A stretch of DNA of 64,000 bases from Parasaccharibacter apium (GTDB taxonomy: Bacteria; Pseudomonadota; Alphaproteobacteria; Acetobacterales; Acetobacteraceae). The notes below the pieces were generated by a model. It worked only from the letters and a program-made list of their open reading frames with translations, was not told the DNA's origin and made no database searches. This document shows positions 54,437 through 63,182 of the stretch, piece after piece (positions within the stretch are counted from its first letter, which is position 1; each line of letters starts with the position of its first letter). Where the stretch lies: positions 124,001 to 188,000 of the forward strand of contig NZ_MEJG01000001.1 of assembly GCF_002592045.1 (NCBI RefSeq), in the 5' to 3' direction. A program made the translations under genes and the position numbers.

Positions 54437-57400
54437 TTAGGCCGAAAGATTTTTTAAATCCGCCTCCTCATAGCCAATGATGCGAGCATAATCCTTCGGC
54501 ACGACATGCCAAAAATGCGGCATCATCTCATCCCAATGGTGCAGTAAGTCCGCTGCATAGGCACTGCCTGTCTCACGCTCGTGCCGCTCTACAAGGGTGC
54601 GTAGCTCGTCCTTCCAGCGTTGTGCTGTCACGGGCTGGCACATCACCGTGTCGTGATTCACCCGTTTGAGGAAGTCCCCTTCCCGGTCCAGCACATAAGC
54701 TGTTCCACCGGTAAAGCCTGCCCCAAAATTATCGCCCGCTTTACCCAGCACAACGACTGTCCCGCCGGTCATATATTCACAACCATTAGAGCCACAGCCC
54801 TCCACCACGGCAATAGCACCGGAGTTACGCACAGCAAATCGCTCCCCCGCTTGCCCAGCGGCAAATAATGCCCCCGCCGTGGCCCCATAAAGCACCGTAT
54901 TGCCGATGATGGCGTTCTTCTCTGTCGCACAAGGTGTGGCTTTGCTAGGCCGCAGCACTAAGGTCGCCCCAGAGAGGCCTTTGCCAACATAATCATTCGC
55001 ATCCCCCTCTACCTCAATGCGTAGCCCTTGCACGGCAAAAGCCCCTAGCGATTGCCCCGCAGAGCCGCGCAACGACAATGTGAGGTGCCCTTCTGGCAGA
55101 CTTGCCATCCCAAAGCGGCGGGTGATGAGGGAGGAAAGACGCGTCCCCACCGCGCGATGTGTATTGCGGACAATATAATGAAGATGCAATTTCTCGCGCC
55201 GCTCAAAGAGTGGTTGAGCATCAGCAATAATCTGCGCATCAAGCGTATCAGGCACTTCATTACGGCCCTCTAGGGTGCAATGGCGGGCAAAACCACCCGT
55301 ATCGGCCTGCACGAGCAGCGCGTTTAAGTCCAAATCATCCAAATAATCCGAGCCACGATAGACCTGATGCAGCAAATCTGTCCGCCCGATAATCTCATCA
55401 AGGGAGCGGAAGCCTAAACGTGCAAGGATATTACGAACATCCTCGGCAATGAGGGTAAAGAGGTTAATCACCTTCTCTGGTGTGCCCTCAAACTTCTTAC
55501 GCAGCTCCTCATCCTGCACACATACCCCAACAGGGCAGGTGTTGGTATGGCATTGCCGCACCATGATGCAGCCCATCGCGACCAGAGCCGCCGTACCGAT
55601 GCCGAACTCCTCCGCCCCTAACATCGCGGCCATGACGACATCACGCCCGGTTTTAATCCCGCCATCCACACGCAACTTCAACCGATGACGCAAGCGATTA
55701 AGCATCAACACCTGATGCGTCTCACTCAACCCCATCTCCCATGGTAAGCCTGCATAATAGATGGAGGATTGGGCACTCGCCCCTGTCCCGCCTGAATGAC
55801 CAGAAATCAAAATCGCATCCGCTTTGGCTTTCGCCACACCAGCGGCAATCGTGCCGATGCCTGTCCGTGCCACAAGCTTGACCGTCACGCTGGCCTCTGG
55901 ATTGATTTGCTTGAGGTCATAAATCAGCTGGGCGAGGTCCTCGATGGAGTAAATATCATGATGCGGGGGTGGGGAAATCAACGTCACACCCGGTGTTGCA
56001 TGGCGCAAGCGTGCAATCAGCTCCGTCACTTTAAAGCCCGGAAGCTGACCCCCTTCCCCCGGTTTTGCCCCTTGAGCGACCTTAATCTCCAACTCACGGC
56101 AATTATTGAGATATTCTGCCGTAACGCCAAAACGCCCCGAGGCAACCTGCTTAATCGCAGAGGACGCATTATCCCCATTAGGCCGCGGCATCGCCCGCGC
56201 CGGGTCCTCCCCCCCCTCGCCGGAATCAGACTTCGCACCGATGCGATTCATGGCGATGGCTAAGGTCTCGTGCGCTTCAGGGCTTAAAGCCCCGAGGGAA
56301 ATACCCGGTGCCACCAAGCGGCGGCGAATTTGAGTGATGCCTTCAACATCATCAACATCAATAGGCCGCGCGGTGGAGCGGAAATCCAACAAGTCACGCA
56401 GAGCAACAGGCTCTTGGGCTTCCAACGTCTCAACATAACGGCGAAAGAGCTTGTAACTATTGGCCTGCACTGCCGTTTGCAGCATATGCACAGCACTCGC
56501 CGAGAAGGAATGAGCCTCCCCACCGGGGCGGATTTTATACCGTCCTCCAATGGGCAGGGGCGAAATATTCGCCGCTTGCCATGCGCGTTTATGCGCCTTG
56601 ATGACATTACGCGCGATGCCCGGCAGCCCAATGCCCGAAATACGCGAGGCCATACCGGGGAAGAACTCCGCCACCAAAGCACGCGACAGGCCAATTGCCT
56701 CGAAATTATAGCCCCCACGATAAGCCGAGACGACCGAAATCCCCGCTTTGGACATAATCTTCAAAAGGCCTTTATCCACGGCCTTACGGTATTGCTCCAT
56801 CGCTTGGCGAAAGGTCATTTTGCCAAACAGGCCCCGGCGGAGACGCTCTGCAATACTTTGCTGAGCCAACCACGGATTCACAGTCGAGGCCCCAACACCG
56901 ACCATCACCGCTAGACTATGAACATCCAACACATCTGAGGCCCGTACATTCACGGAGGTGAAGGTTCGCAAACTATGCGTGATGAGATGCACATGCACCG
57001 CCGCTACAGCCAGCACCATCGGCACGGCGGCACGCTCTGCCGTACTATGCTCATCTGTGAGGAAGAGATGCGCACAACCGCCGCGCACGGCCTCCTCAGC
57101 CTGTTGGCATAGATGGGTCAAAGCCGCGCGCATACCCTCCTCCCCATCTGCTACGGGGAAGGTGCAATCAATCGTTGCCCCCTGCGAACCGCACATCTCC
57201 TGAAGGCGATGGAACTCCCCATTGGTTAAAATCGGGCTAGAGAGTTGAAGAAGCCGGCATTGGCTTGCTTCCTCCGCAAGGATATTGCCCAGATTCCCCA
57301 AGCGGGTCACAAGGCTCATAGCCCGCGTCTCTCGCAAACTATCAATCGGGGGGTTAGTAACTTGGCTAAAACCTTGGCGGAAATAATGCGATAGGCCCCG

Positions 57401-58999
57401 ATAATAGCGCGAGAGCACCTGCAAGGGCGTATCATCGCCCATAGAGGCCAAGGCCTCGCTCCCATTTTCCACCATCGGATGAAGTGTGGCTTCCATATCC
57501 TCATAAGTGAGGTTGACCGCTAATTGACGGCGGCGGAGTGTTTCAGGGTCGATGCCCTCAGGCTCACTCACCTGTGCCATTATAGGGGCAAGGTCTTGGA
57601 TGCCCTCTTTAATCCAGCCCTCATAATCCTGCCGTGTGATGAGCTGCTCTTGCACATCATCAGGTGTGTAAAAACGCCCTTCATCCAAATCGAGCGCGAG
57701 GGTTTGGCCCGGCCCTAGCCGCCCCCGTTGTGCGATGGCCTCATCAGGCACGCGGACCATCCCCGTCTCAGAGCCAACAATCAGCAACCCATCCTTTGTA
57801 AGGCTGTAGCGCAAGGGCCTAAGACCTGCCCGATCCAACCCCGCAATCACCCAACGGCCATCTGTTCCACATAAGGCCGCAGGGCCGTCCCATGGCTCAA
57901 TAACGGCATTGCAATAACGGTAAAACGCCTTCGCCCGGCTAGAGAGGGACGAGTTCGCCCCCGCAGCAGCGGGGATAAGCAACGCTTTAGCAAAAGGCGC
58001 ATGACGCCCCGCAAATGTCAGCAGCTCGAACACATTATCCAACGCCGCAGTGTCGGAGCCTGCAACCTGCACAACCGGTTTTAGGGCGTCCATATAAGCA
58101 TCAAGCTTAGGGCTGCTCAGGCGTGTCTCATGCGCGCGCATCCAATTCACATTGCCCGAAAGCGTATTGATTTCCCCATTATGAGCAATCTTGCGGAAGG
58201 GCTGCGCGAGCTTCCATGTTGGGAAGGTATTGGTGGAGTAACGCTGATGGTAAATCGCAAAGCGAGAGATGAAACGCTCATCAAGCAAATCAGGGTAAAA
58301 ATCCGTCAGATTTTCCGCAAGGAACATGCCCTTATAAATCAAAGAACGGCATGAGAGAGAGCAGATATATAAATCCACATGCGCCTGTGTGGCCGCCTTC
58401 TCAATACGCCGGCGGATGATGTAGAGGTCACGCTCGAGCGTCTCCTCATCACGCCCCAGCGCGTTACGAATCATAATCTGCTCAATCTCGGGGCGGGTTT
58501 CATTCGCTTTTTCGCCAATGCAGGCTGTATTAATCGGCACTTGCCGCCAGCCATAAATCCCGTACCCAAATTTGAGGATTTCTGTCTCGATAATCTGCCG
58601 GCACCGCTCCTGCGCGGCGAGGTCTGTACGTGGCAGAAAGACCATCCCGACAGAAATACGGCCCTGAATCCGTAAATCCCCCGCATTATGAATGGCATCT
58701 TCAAAGAAGTTCTGCGGGATTTCGACATGAATCCCCGCCCCATCCCCGGTTTTGCCATCGGCATCTACCGCACCGCGATGCCAAATATTACCTAACGCCT
58801 CGATACCCGCTTTCACCACGGCACGGCTGGGTTTGCCATCCATCGCCGCGACCAGCCCAACACCGCAAGCATCATGCTCTTGGCGAGGGTCGTACAACCC
58901 CTCCAACCGTTGGAGATTCGCCTGATAAGAGGCCACAAAACCCTGCGCCGTCTCGGCTGAAGAAGGTGCGCTTTTAGGATGTTTGTAAGAGGCTGACAT
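54437..58999 (-). CDS. gltB: Glutamate synthase (NADPH), large subunit
   Basis: The 1520-aa enzyme moves the amide of glutamine to 2-oxoglutarate to form two glutamates. The mature N-terminal nucleophile Cys lies in EHDACGVGLVAAMDG near residue 45, after a propeptide. The amidotransferase domain, central domain and FMN synthase domain (GHSGGTGASAQSSIYYAG) follow. The 3Fe-4S cysteines lie in MGCIMVRQCHTNTCPVGVC. The C-terminal GXGXG beta-helix ends the protein. The start at 58999 overlaps the gltD TAA by one base (TAATG) and has GGGGAG about 9 nt upstream. Confidence 0.98.
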   Translation of the reverse strand: MSASYKHPKSAPSSAETAQGFVASYQANLQRLEGLYDPRQEHDACGVGLVAAMDGKPSRAVVKAGIEALGNIWHRGAVDADGKTGDGAGIHVEIPQNFFEDAIHNAGDLRIQGRISVGMVFLPRTDLAAQERCRQIIETEILKFGYGIYGWRQVPINTACIGEKANETRPEIEQIMIRNALGRDEETLERDLYIIRRRIEKAATQAHVDLYICSLSCRSLIYKGMFLAENLTDFYPDLLDERFISRFAIYHQRYSTNTFPTWKLAQPFRKIAHNGEINTLSGNVNWMRAHETRLSSPKLDAYMDALKPVVQVAGSDTAALDNVFELLTFAGRHAPFAKALLIPAAAGANSSLSSRAKAFYRYCNAVIEPWDGPAALCGTDGRWVIAGLDRAGLRPLRYSLTKDGLLIVGSETGMVRVPDEAIAQRGRLGPGQTLALDLDEGRFYTPDDVQEQLITRQDYEGWIKEGIQDLAPIMAQVSEPEGIDPETLRRRQLAVNLTYEDMEATLHPMVENGSEALASMGDDTPLQVLSRYYRGLSHYFRQGFSQVTNPPIDSLRETRAMSLVTRLGNLGNILAEEASQCRLLQLSSPILTNGEFHRLQEMCGSQGATIDCTFPVADGEEGMRAALTHLCQQAEEAVRGGCAHLFLTDEHSTAERAAVPMVLAVAAVHVHLITHSLRTFTSVNVRASDVLDVHSLAVMVGVGASTVNPWLAQQSIAERLRRGLFGKMTFRQAMEQYRKAVDKGLLKIMSKAGISVVSAYRGGYNFEAIGLSRALVAEFFPGMASRISGIGLPGIARNVIKAHKRAWQAANISPLPIGGRYKIRPGGEAHSFSASAVHMLQTAVQANSYKLFRRYVETLEAQEPVALRDLLDFRSTARPIDVDDVEGITQIRRRLVAPGISLGALSPEAHETLAIAMNRIGAKSDSGEGGEDPARAMPRPNGDNASSAIKQVASGRFGVTAEYLNNCRELEIKVAQGAKPGEGGQLPGFKVTELIARLRHATPGVTLISPPPHHDIYSIEDLAQLIYDLKQINPEASVTVKLVARTGIGTIAAGVAKAKADAILISGHSGGTGASAQSSIYYAGLPWEMGLSETHQVLMLNRLRHRLKLRVDGGIKTGRDVVMAAMLGAEEFGIGTAALVAMGCIMVRQCHTNTCPVGVCVQDEELRKKFEGTPEKVINLFTLIAEDVRNILARLGFRSLDEIIGRTDLLHQVYRGSDYLDDLDLNALLVQADTGGFARHCTLEGRNEVPDTLDAQIIADAQPLFERREKLHLHYIVRNTHRAVGTRLSSLITRRFGMASLPEGHLTLSLRGSAGQSLGAFAVQGLRIEVEGDANDYVGKGLSGATLVLRPSKATPCATEKNAIIGNTVLYGATAGALFAAGQAGERFAVRNSGAIAVVEGCGSNGCEYMTGGTVVVLGKAGDNFGAGFTGGTAYVLDREGDFLKRVNHDTVMCQPVTAQRWKDELRTLVERHERETGSAYAADLLHHWDEMMPHFWHVVPKDYARIIGYEEADLKNLSA

Positions 59000-60432
59000 T
59001 AAGCACACTCCCCAACGGATGGTTCTTCACTCACAGAGCAGGCAGAAAGATGCTTCATGATGGCGTCTGCCGCCCCTCGCCCATCACGAATAGCCCACAC
59101 AACCAAGCTCGCCCCGCGCACAATATCCCCCCCAGCAAACACACCGGGTAGGCTCGTCTCATAGCCACGCTCCCCCACAGCTAATGTCCCCCACGATGTC
59201 ACCGCTAAGTCTGGCTCTGCCCATAAGGTGGGGAGAGGCTCTGCCTCAAACCCCAAAGCGCAAATCACCATATCGGCTTTAAGGTCTCTCACCTGCTCGG
59301 TCGGCTCTACGGCTCGGCGGCCTGTCTCATCAGCCGCGCCAAGGCGCATCTCACGCAGCCGCACAGCTTCCACCTGCCCATCGCCTAAGAAGGCCTCTGG
59401 AGTGAGCATCCATTCAAACCGCGCGCCTTCTTCCTCGGCATTGAGCACTTCTTGGCGGGAGCCGGGCATATTGTCACGATCCCGCCGATACGCGCAGACC
59501 ACATCCGCCGCCCCTTGCCGAATAGCGGTGCGCATACAATCCATTGCCGTATCACCACCACCTAACACAACAACGCGCTTCCCTCGCGCTGTAAGGCTCT
59601 CTGTTGTGGATTCATCACTTTGGGAGGCTTTAAGATAAGGCAGGGCCTCCACCACATTGGCTAAACCCACACCGGGGGCTTTGACCTGCCGCGCCCGATA
59701 CACACCTGTCGCTAGAAACACAGCATCATGCTGCTGGCGTAAGGTCTCTAACGCAATCGCCCCTTCACCATGCCCAATCGCTTGGCCTAGATGAAAGATA
59801 ATGCCTTGTGCCTCCAGCAACTTCCAGCGGCGCTCCACCACGCTTTTATCTAGCTTAAAGCCGGGGATGCCGTACATGAGCAACCCGCCGGGCTTCTCCT
59901 GCCGCTCATAAACATGCACCTCATACCCCGCCGCGCGCAGCCGCTCGGCACAGGCTAAACCCGCCGGGCCAGAGCCAACAATCCCGATACTCTGCCCTAT
60001 CTCATGGCGCGGTATGCGTGGTTGCACCCAGCCTTCCTCAAAAGCGGTCTCGGTAATGTAGCGCTCTACCGCCCCGATGGTCACGCTCTTAAAGCCGGGT
60101 TGGATAACGCAATTCCCCTCACAAAGGCGATCTTGAGGGCAAATACGCCCGCAAATCTCAGGGAAGCTATTGGTTTGGGAGGACAGCGCATAAGCCTCCT
60201 GCAACCGTCCTTCTGTCGCTAAACGCAACCATTCGGGGATGATATTGCCTAACGGGCAATGCACCGTGCAGTAAGGAATACCGCATTGCGAACAACGAGA
60301 GGCTTGCTCCCGCGCAGCGTCCGAGCGAAAGCCTTCATAAATCTCCCTAAAATCCCGGCATCTCTCCGCAGCAGGGCGTTTCGTAGGGCGTTTTTGAGAC
60401 CATTTTACAAATTGCAACATCTGCTCAGCCAT
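58999..60432 (-). CDS. gltD: Glutamate synthase, small subunit (NADPH-dependent)
   Basis: The 477-aa flavoprotein feeds electrons from NADPH to GltB. The N-terminal Cys pattern CSQCGIPYCTVHC and the later CGRICPQDRLCEGNC build 4Fe-4S clusters. The FAD-binding motif GSGPAGLACAERL lies near residue 150, and the NADPH motif in VVLGGGDTAMDC near 290. The start MAEQMLQFVKW at 60432, with a GGGG site upstream, matches Acetobacteraceae-type GltD; the frame extends to 60480. It is the first gene of the gltD-gltB operon, so order and stoichiometry differ from the gltB-gltD order of enterics. Confidence 0.96.
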   Translation of the reverse strand: MAEQMLQFVKWSQKRPTKRPAAERCRDFREIYEGFRSDAAREQASRCSQCGIPYCTVHCPLGNIIPEWLRLATEGRLQEAYALSSQTNSFPEICGRICPQDRLCEGNCVIQPGFKSVTIGAVERYITETAFEEGWVQPRIPRHEIGQSIGIVGSGPAGLACAERLRAAGYEVHVYERQEKPGGLLMYGIPGFKLDKSVVERRWKLLEAQGIIFHLGQAIGHGEGAIALETLRQQHDAVFLATGVYRARQVKAPGVGLANVVEALPYLKASQSDESTTESLTARGKRVVVLGGGDTAMDCMRTAIRQGAADVVCAYRRDRDNMPGSRQEVLNAEEEGARFEWMLTPEAFLGDGQVEAVRLREMRLGAADETGRRAVEPTEQVRDLKADMVICALGFEAEPLPTLWAEPDLAVTSWGTLAVGERGYETSLPGVFAGGDIVRGASLVVWAIRDGRGAADAIMKHLSACSVSEEPSVGECA

Positions 60433-60647
60433 TTTACGCCCCATCCCTAAATCCGCATATCGTACCTTTCCCATAAACAAATGAAGGATAGAAAAATAGA
60501 CAGCATTACTGACTAATTTTCTGCATACCTCTTTCTAAGAACGGCTCTTAATTGGTGCAGTCTGCATAAATAAGTCCGATACGGTCCTTTTTGTGTCTCC
60601 TTTACCATCTTGCAAAAAAGACCAGTTCCCCCTAGAAACCTCCTCAA

Positions 60648-60734
60648 GCCCAGATGGCGGAATTGGTAGACGCGCAGGCTTCAGGTGCCTGTGTCCGCAA
60701 GGACGTGGAAGTTCGAGTCTTCTTCTGGGCACCA
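60648..60734 (+). tRNA. tRNA-Leu(CAG)
   Basis: An 87-nt tRNA has the acceptor stem GCCCAGA/TCTGGGC, discriminator A and an encoded CCA end. The anticodon arm CAGGC-TTCAGGT-GCCTG places CAG at positions 34-36. The long variable arm (class II) and the T-loop TTCGAGT support leucine. It reads CUG codons. The upstream 60433-60647 region shows no other gene. Confidence 0.96.
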
Positions 60735-60794
60735 AGGCTTTCTCCCCGCTTATGTGGGGGGATGTGTTCTCCCCTTAGACAATCCGGTGGTTTT

Positions 60795-61445
60795 ATGAGT
60801 ACTCCGCACAACGCCATTCATCTTCATGAGGGCGACCTCCCGGACGGATTGGACCTGGGGAAAATTGTCGCGATTGATACCGAAACAATGGGCCTTAACC
60901 CTCACCGCGATAGGCTATGTCTTGTCCAACTCTCAAGCGGGGATGGGCAGGCGCATCTTGTCCAATTCATCCCGGAACATCTTGGCGGGCGCGGCTATCA
61001 TCATTGCCCGAATCTCAAGGCCTTATTGCAAGATGCCTCTGTCACCAAGCTGATGCATTTTGCCCGCTTTGATGTCGCTGTATTGCAGCATTATTTAGGC
61101 ATCACACTTAACGCAATCATCTGCACAAAAATCGCCGCACGGCTTGTTTATACATTCACCGATAAGCATGGCCTTGCCTATCTCAGCCGGGAGCTTCTCG
61201 GTATTGAGATGTCCAAACAGCAACAAAGCTCCGATTGGGGGAACCCGCATTTAACAGAGGAGCAGCTCCGCTATGCAGCCTCTGATGTGTTGTACCTCCA
61301 TGCCCTTTGGGAGAAGCTAGAAGCTATGCTCATCCGCGAAGGGCGGCGTGAGCTTGCTCAGGACTGTTATGAGTTTCTGCCCACCCGTGCAAAGCTAGAC
61401 CTTCTCGGCTATGATGTGTCGGATATTTTTGCTCACCGCGCTTGA
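60795..61445 (+). CDS. rnd: Ribonuclease D (DEDDy exonuclease)
   Basis: The 216-aa 3'-5' exonuclease has the DEDD motifs: DTETMGL near residue 30 (ExoI), the HFARFDVAVL segment (ExoII), and YAASDVLYL (ExoIII, Tyr-type). It is the short form without HRDC domains, common in alphaproteobacteria, and acts in tRNA 3'-end maturation and turnover. The ATG at 60795 has GGTGG upstream; the frame back to 60654 is tRNA-Leu sequence and is rejected. It lies 60 bp after the tRNA and may be transcribed with it, and ends 12 bp before kdsD. Confidence 0.9.
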   Translation: MSTPHNAIHLHEGDLPDGLDLGKIVAIDTETMGLNPHRDRLCLVQLSSGDGQAHLVQFIPEHLGGRGYHHCPNLKALLQDASVTKLMHFARFDVAVLQHYLGITLNAIICTKIAARLVYTFTDKHGLAYLSRELLGIEMSKQQQSSDWGNPHLTEEQLRYAASDVLYLHALWEKLEAMLIREGRRELAQDCYEFLPTRAKLDLLGYDVSDIFAHRA

Positions 61446-61457
61446 TACGACTGCTTC

Positions 61458-62435
61458 ATGACCTCTCCCTCCCTCGCAACAGCCTGCCACGCCTTATTGA
61501 TGGAGCGTCAGGGGCTTGAGCAGCTTGAAGCCGCTTTGCAAGGGCCTATGCAGGTAGGGTTTGAGGCGGCTTTAGAGGCTATCCTCACTATGAAAGGCCG
61601 CCTTGTTCTCACAGGGATGGGGAAGTCTGGCCATATTGGGCGTAAAATCAACGCGACCTTAGCCTCCACGGGAACCCCCTCCCTCTTTCTCCATGCTGCT
61701 GAGGCAGCGCATGGGGACCTCGGCATGGTCGAGCGTGGCGATGTCATCCTCTATCTTTCCAACTCCGGCGAGACGGATGAATTAGCCCCGATTCTCCTTC
61801 ATGCGACGCGGTTGGGGTTGGTGCAAATTGCCCTCACCAGCAATCCCGATTCTACCCTTGCTCGTGCTGTGCAGATTCCGCTTATCCTCCCACAAGCACC
61901 CGAGGCCTGCCCAATGGGCCTAGCCCCTACGACCTCTTGCCTGCTGCAACTCGCTCTGGGTGATGCTCTAGCGATTGCCCTTTTAGGCCGCCGGGGGTTT
62001 AATCAAGAAGATTTTCACCAACTGCACCCTGCTGGCACATTAGGCGCGCGCTTACGCCCTGTAAGTGACTTTATGCATAGCGGCGATGAGATGCCTCTCG
62101 GGCAAGAGACCATGCCGCTGCGTTCTATCATTTTAGAAATGACGCGCAAACGCTTTGGCTGTATCGGTATTTTAGATGAAGCTGGCCGCCTGAGTGGCTT
62201 TATCAGCGATGGTGACCTCCGCCCCGCTTTGGAGCGCGACCTTGATGCAACCTGTGCAGCCGATATTATGAATCGCAGCCCGCTCACCACAACAGCACAT
62301 GCCCGCGCACAGGAGGTGCAACATCTTATGAGCCACCGTCCCACCCCTGTGAGCAGCTTGTTCGTCTTGGATGAAGAGCACCGGCCTCTTGGTATCCTCC
62401 ATATTCATGACCTTTTACGGGCAGGTCTCTCATGA
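61458..62435 (+). CDS. kdsD: Arabinose-5-phosphate isomerase
   Basis: The 325-aa enzyme isomerises ribulose-5-phosphate to arabinose-5-phosphate, the first step to Kdo in lipopolysaccharide. The SIS domain runs from about residue 45 with TGMGKSGHIGRKINATLAST and the LSNSGETDEL phosphate loop. Two CBS repeats fill the C-terminal part (from about residue 205), with GFISDGDLRPAL and ILHIHDLLRAGL. It overlaps lptC by 4 nt (ATGA). The order kdsD-lptC-lptA matches the conserved LPS transport operon. Confidence 0.95.
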   Translation: MTSPSLATACHALLMERQGLEQLEAALQGPMQVGFEAALEAILTMKGRLVLTGMGKSGHIGRKINATLASTGTPSLFLHAAEAAHGDLGMVERGDVILYLSNSGETDELAPILLHATRLGLVQIALTSNPDSTLARAVQIPLILPQAPEACPMGLAPTTSCLLQLALGDALAIALLGRRGFNQEDFHQLHPAGTLGARLRPVSDFMHSGDEMPLGQETMPLRSIILEMTRKRFGCIGILDEAGRLSGFISDGDLRPALERDLDATCAADIMNRSPLTTTAHARAQEVQHLMSHRPTPVSSLFVLDEEHRPLGILHIHDLLRAGLS

Positions 62436-63172
62436 AGGCTCCCCCTCCTAATCGAGATGATTTTGACCCAGACCGCGCAGCAAAAACGCAGCAACTAGCC
62501 CAATTACGGCAAGAGGCCCTCGCGCGCCGGCGCACACCGCCCTCTGCCGCTGCAATGGCCCGCCGCCGCTTATTGTTTAAACGGGCAAAATGGGGGTTGC
62601 CGAGTTTTGCATTCCTTATGCTGCTCTGCATTGCTATTTGGCCGGAGATCAATCATCTCATCCACCAAAATAAAGCTATCTTAGAGATGATGCGCCATAC
62701 CCATACTGATAGCGGTATGATGGAACATGCTATTTATCACGATATTGATTCGCATGAACGGCCCTACACGCTCACCGCGCGCATCGCCCAACAAAGCGAG
62801 CATAATCGCATTGATATGACCGACCCCGTGGCAGATATTATGCTCCATAACGGGCAATGGGTCCATGTGAGGGCTGATATAGGGATGTACCTCCAGCATG
62901 AGCAAACATTGACCCTAACCGGCCATGTTGTCCTTTATCGCAGTGATGGCTTATTGCTGAATAGCCCTACGGCTGATATCGACCTGCCACAACAAATTGT
63001 CGCCACGCATGATTGGGTCCATGCAGAAGGGCCTTTTGGCACACAGGACGCTGAAGGGGCTTTTATGGACCAACAAACAAATACGATTCAGTTCATCGGG
63101 GCGGGAAAGACGAATCATTTTGCTGATTTATCGCCCACCCCCTCTTCTCCCAACCCCGTAAAAAGCCCATAA
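62432..63172 (+). CDS. lptC: LPS export protein LptC
   Basis: The 246-aa single-span inner-membrane protein links the LptBFG transporter to the periplasmic LptA bridge. A basic, Arg-rich cytoplasmic tail of about 50 residues precedes the membrane segment GLPSFAFLMLLCIAIW (about residues 53-68). The beta-jellyroll domain follows, with repeated VTLTARIA-, VHVRADIGMYL- and LTGHVVLYRSDG-like strands. The long N-terminal tail is typical of alphaproteobacteria and absent from E. coli. It overlaps kdsD by 4 nt, and lptA starts 10 bp downstream. Confidence 0.88.
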   Translation: MKAPPPNRDDFDPDRAAKTQQLAQLRQEALARRRTPPSAAAMARRRLLFKRAKWGLPSFAFLMLLCIAIWPEINHLIHQNKAILEMMRHTHTDSGMMEHAIYHDIDSHERPYTLTARIAQQSEHNRIDMTDPVADIMLHNGQWVHVRADIGMYLQHEQTLTLTGHVVLYRSDGLLLNSPTADIDLPQQIVATHDWVHAEGPFGTQDAEGAFMDQQTNTIQFIGAGKTNHFADLSPTPSSPNPVKSP

Positions 63173-63182
63173 GGAGGGCATG

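Noticed and set aside
60654-60794. 47-codon extension of RNase D through tRNA-Leu
   Set aside because: The extension is tRNA sequence; the ATG at 60795 has a ribosome-binding site and a normal N-terminus.
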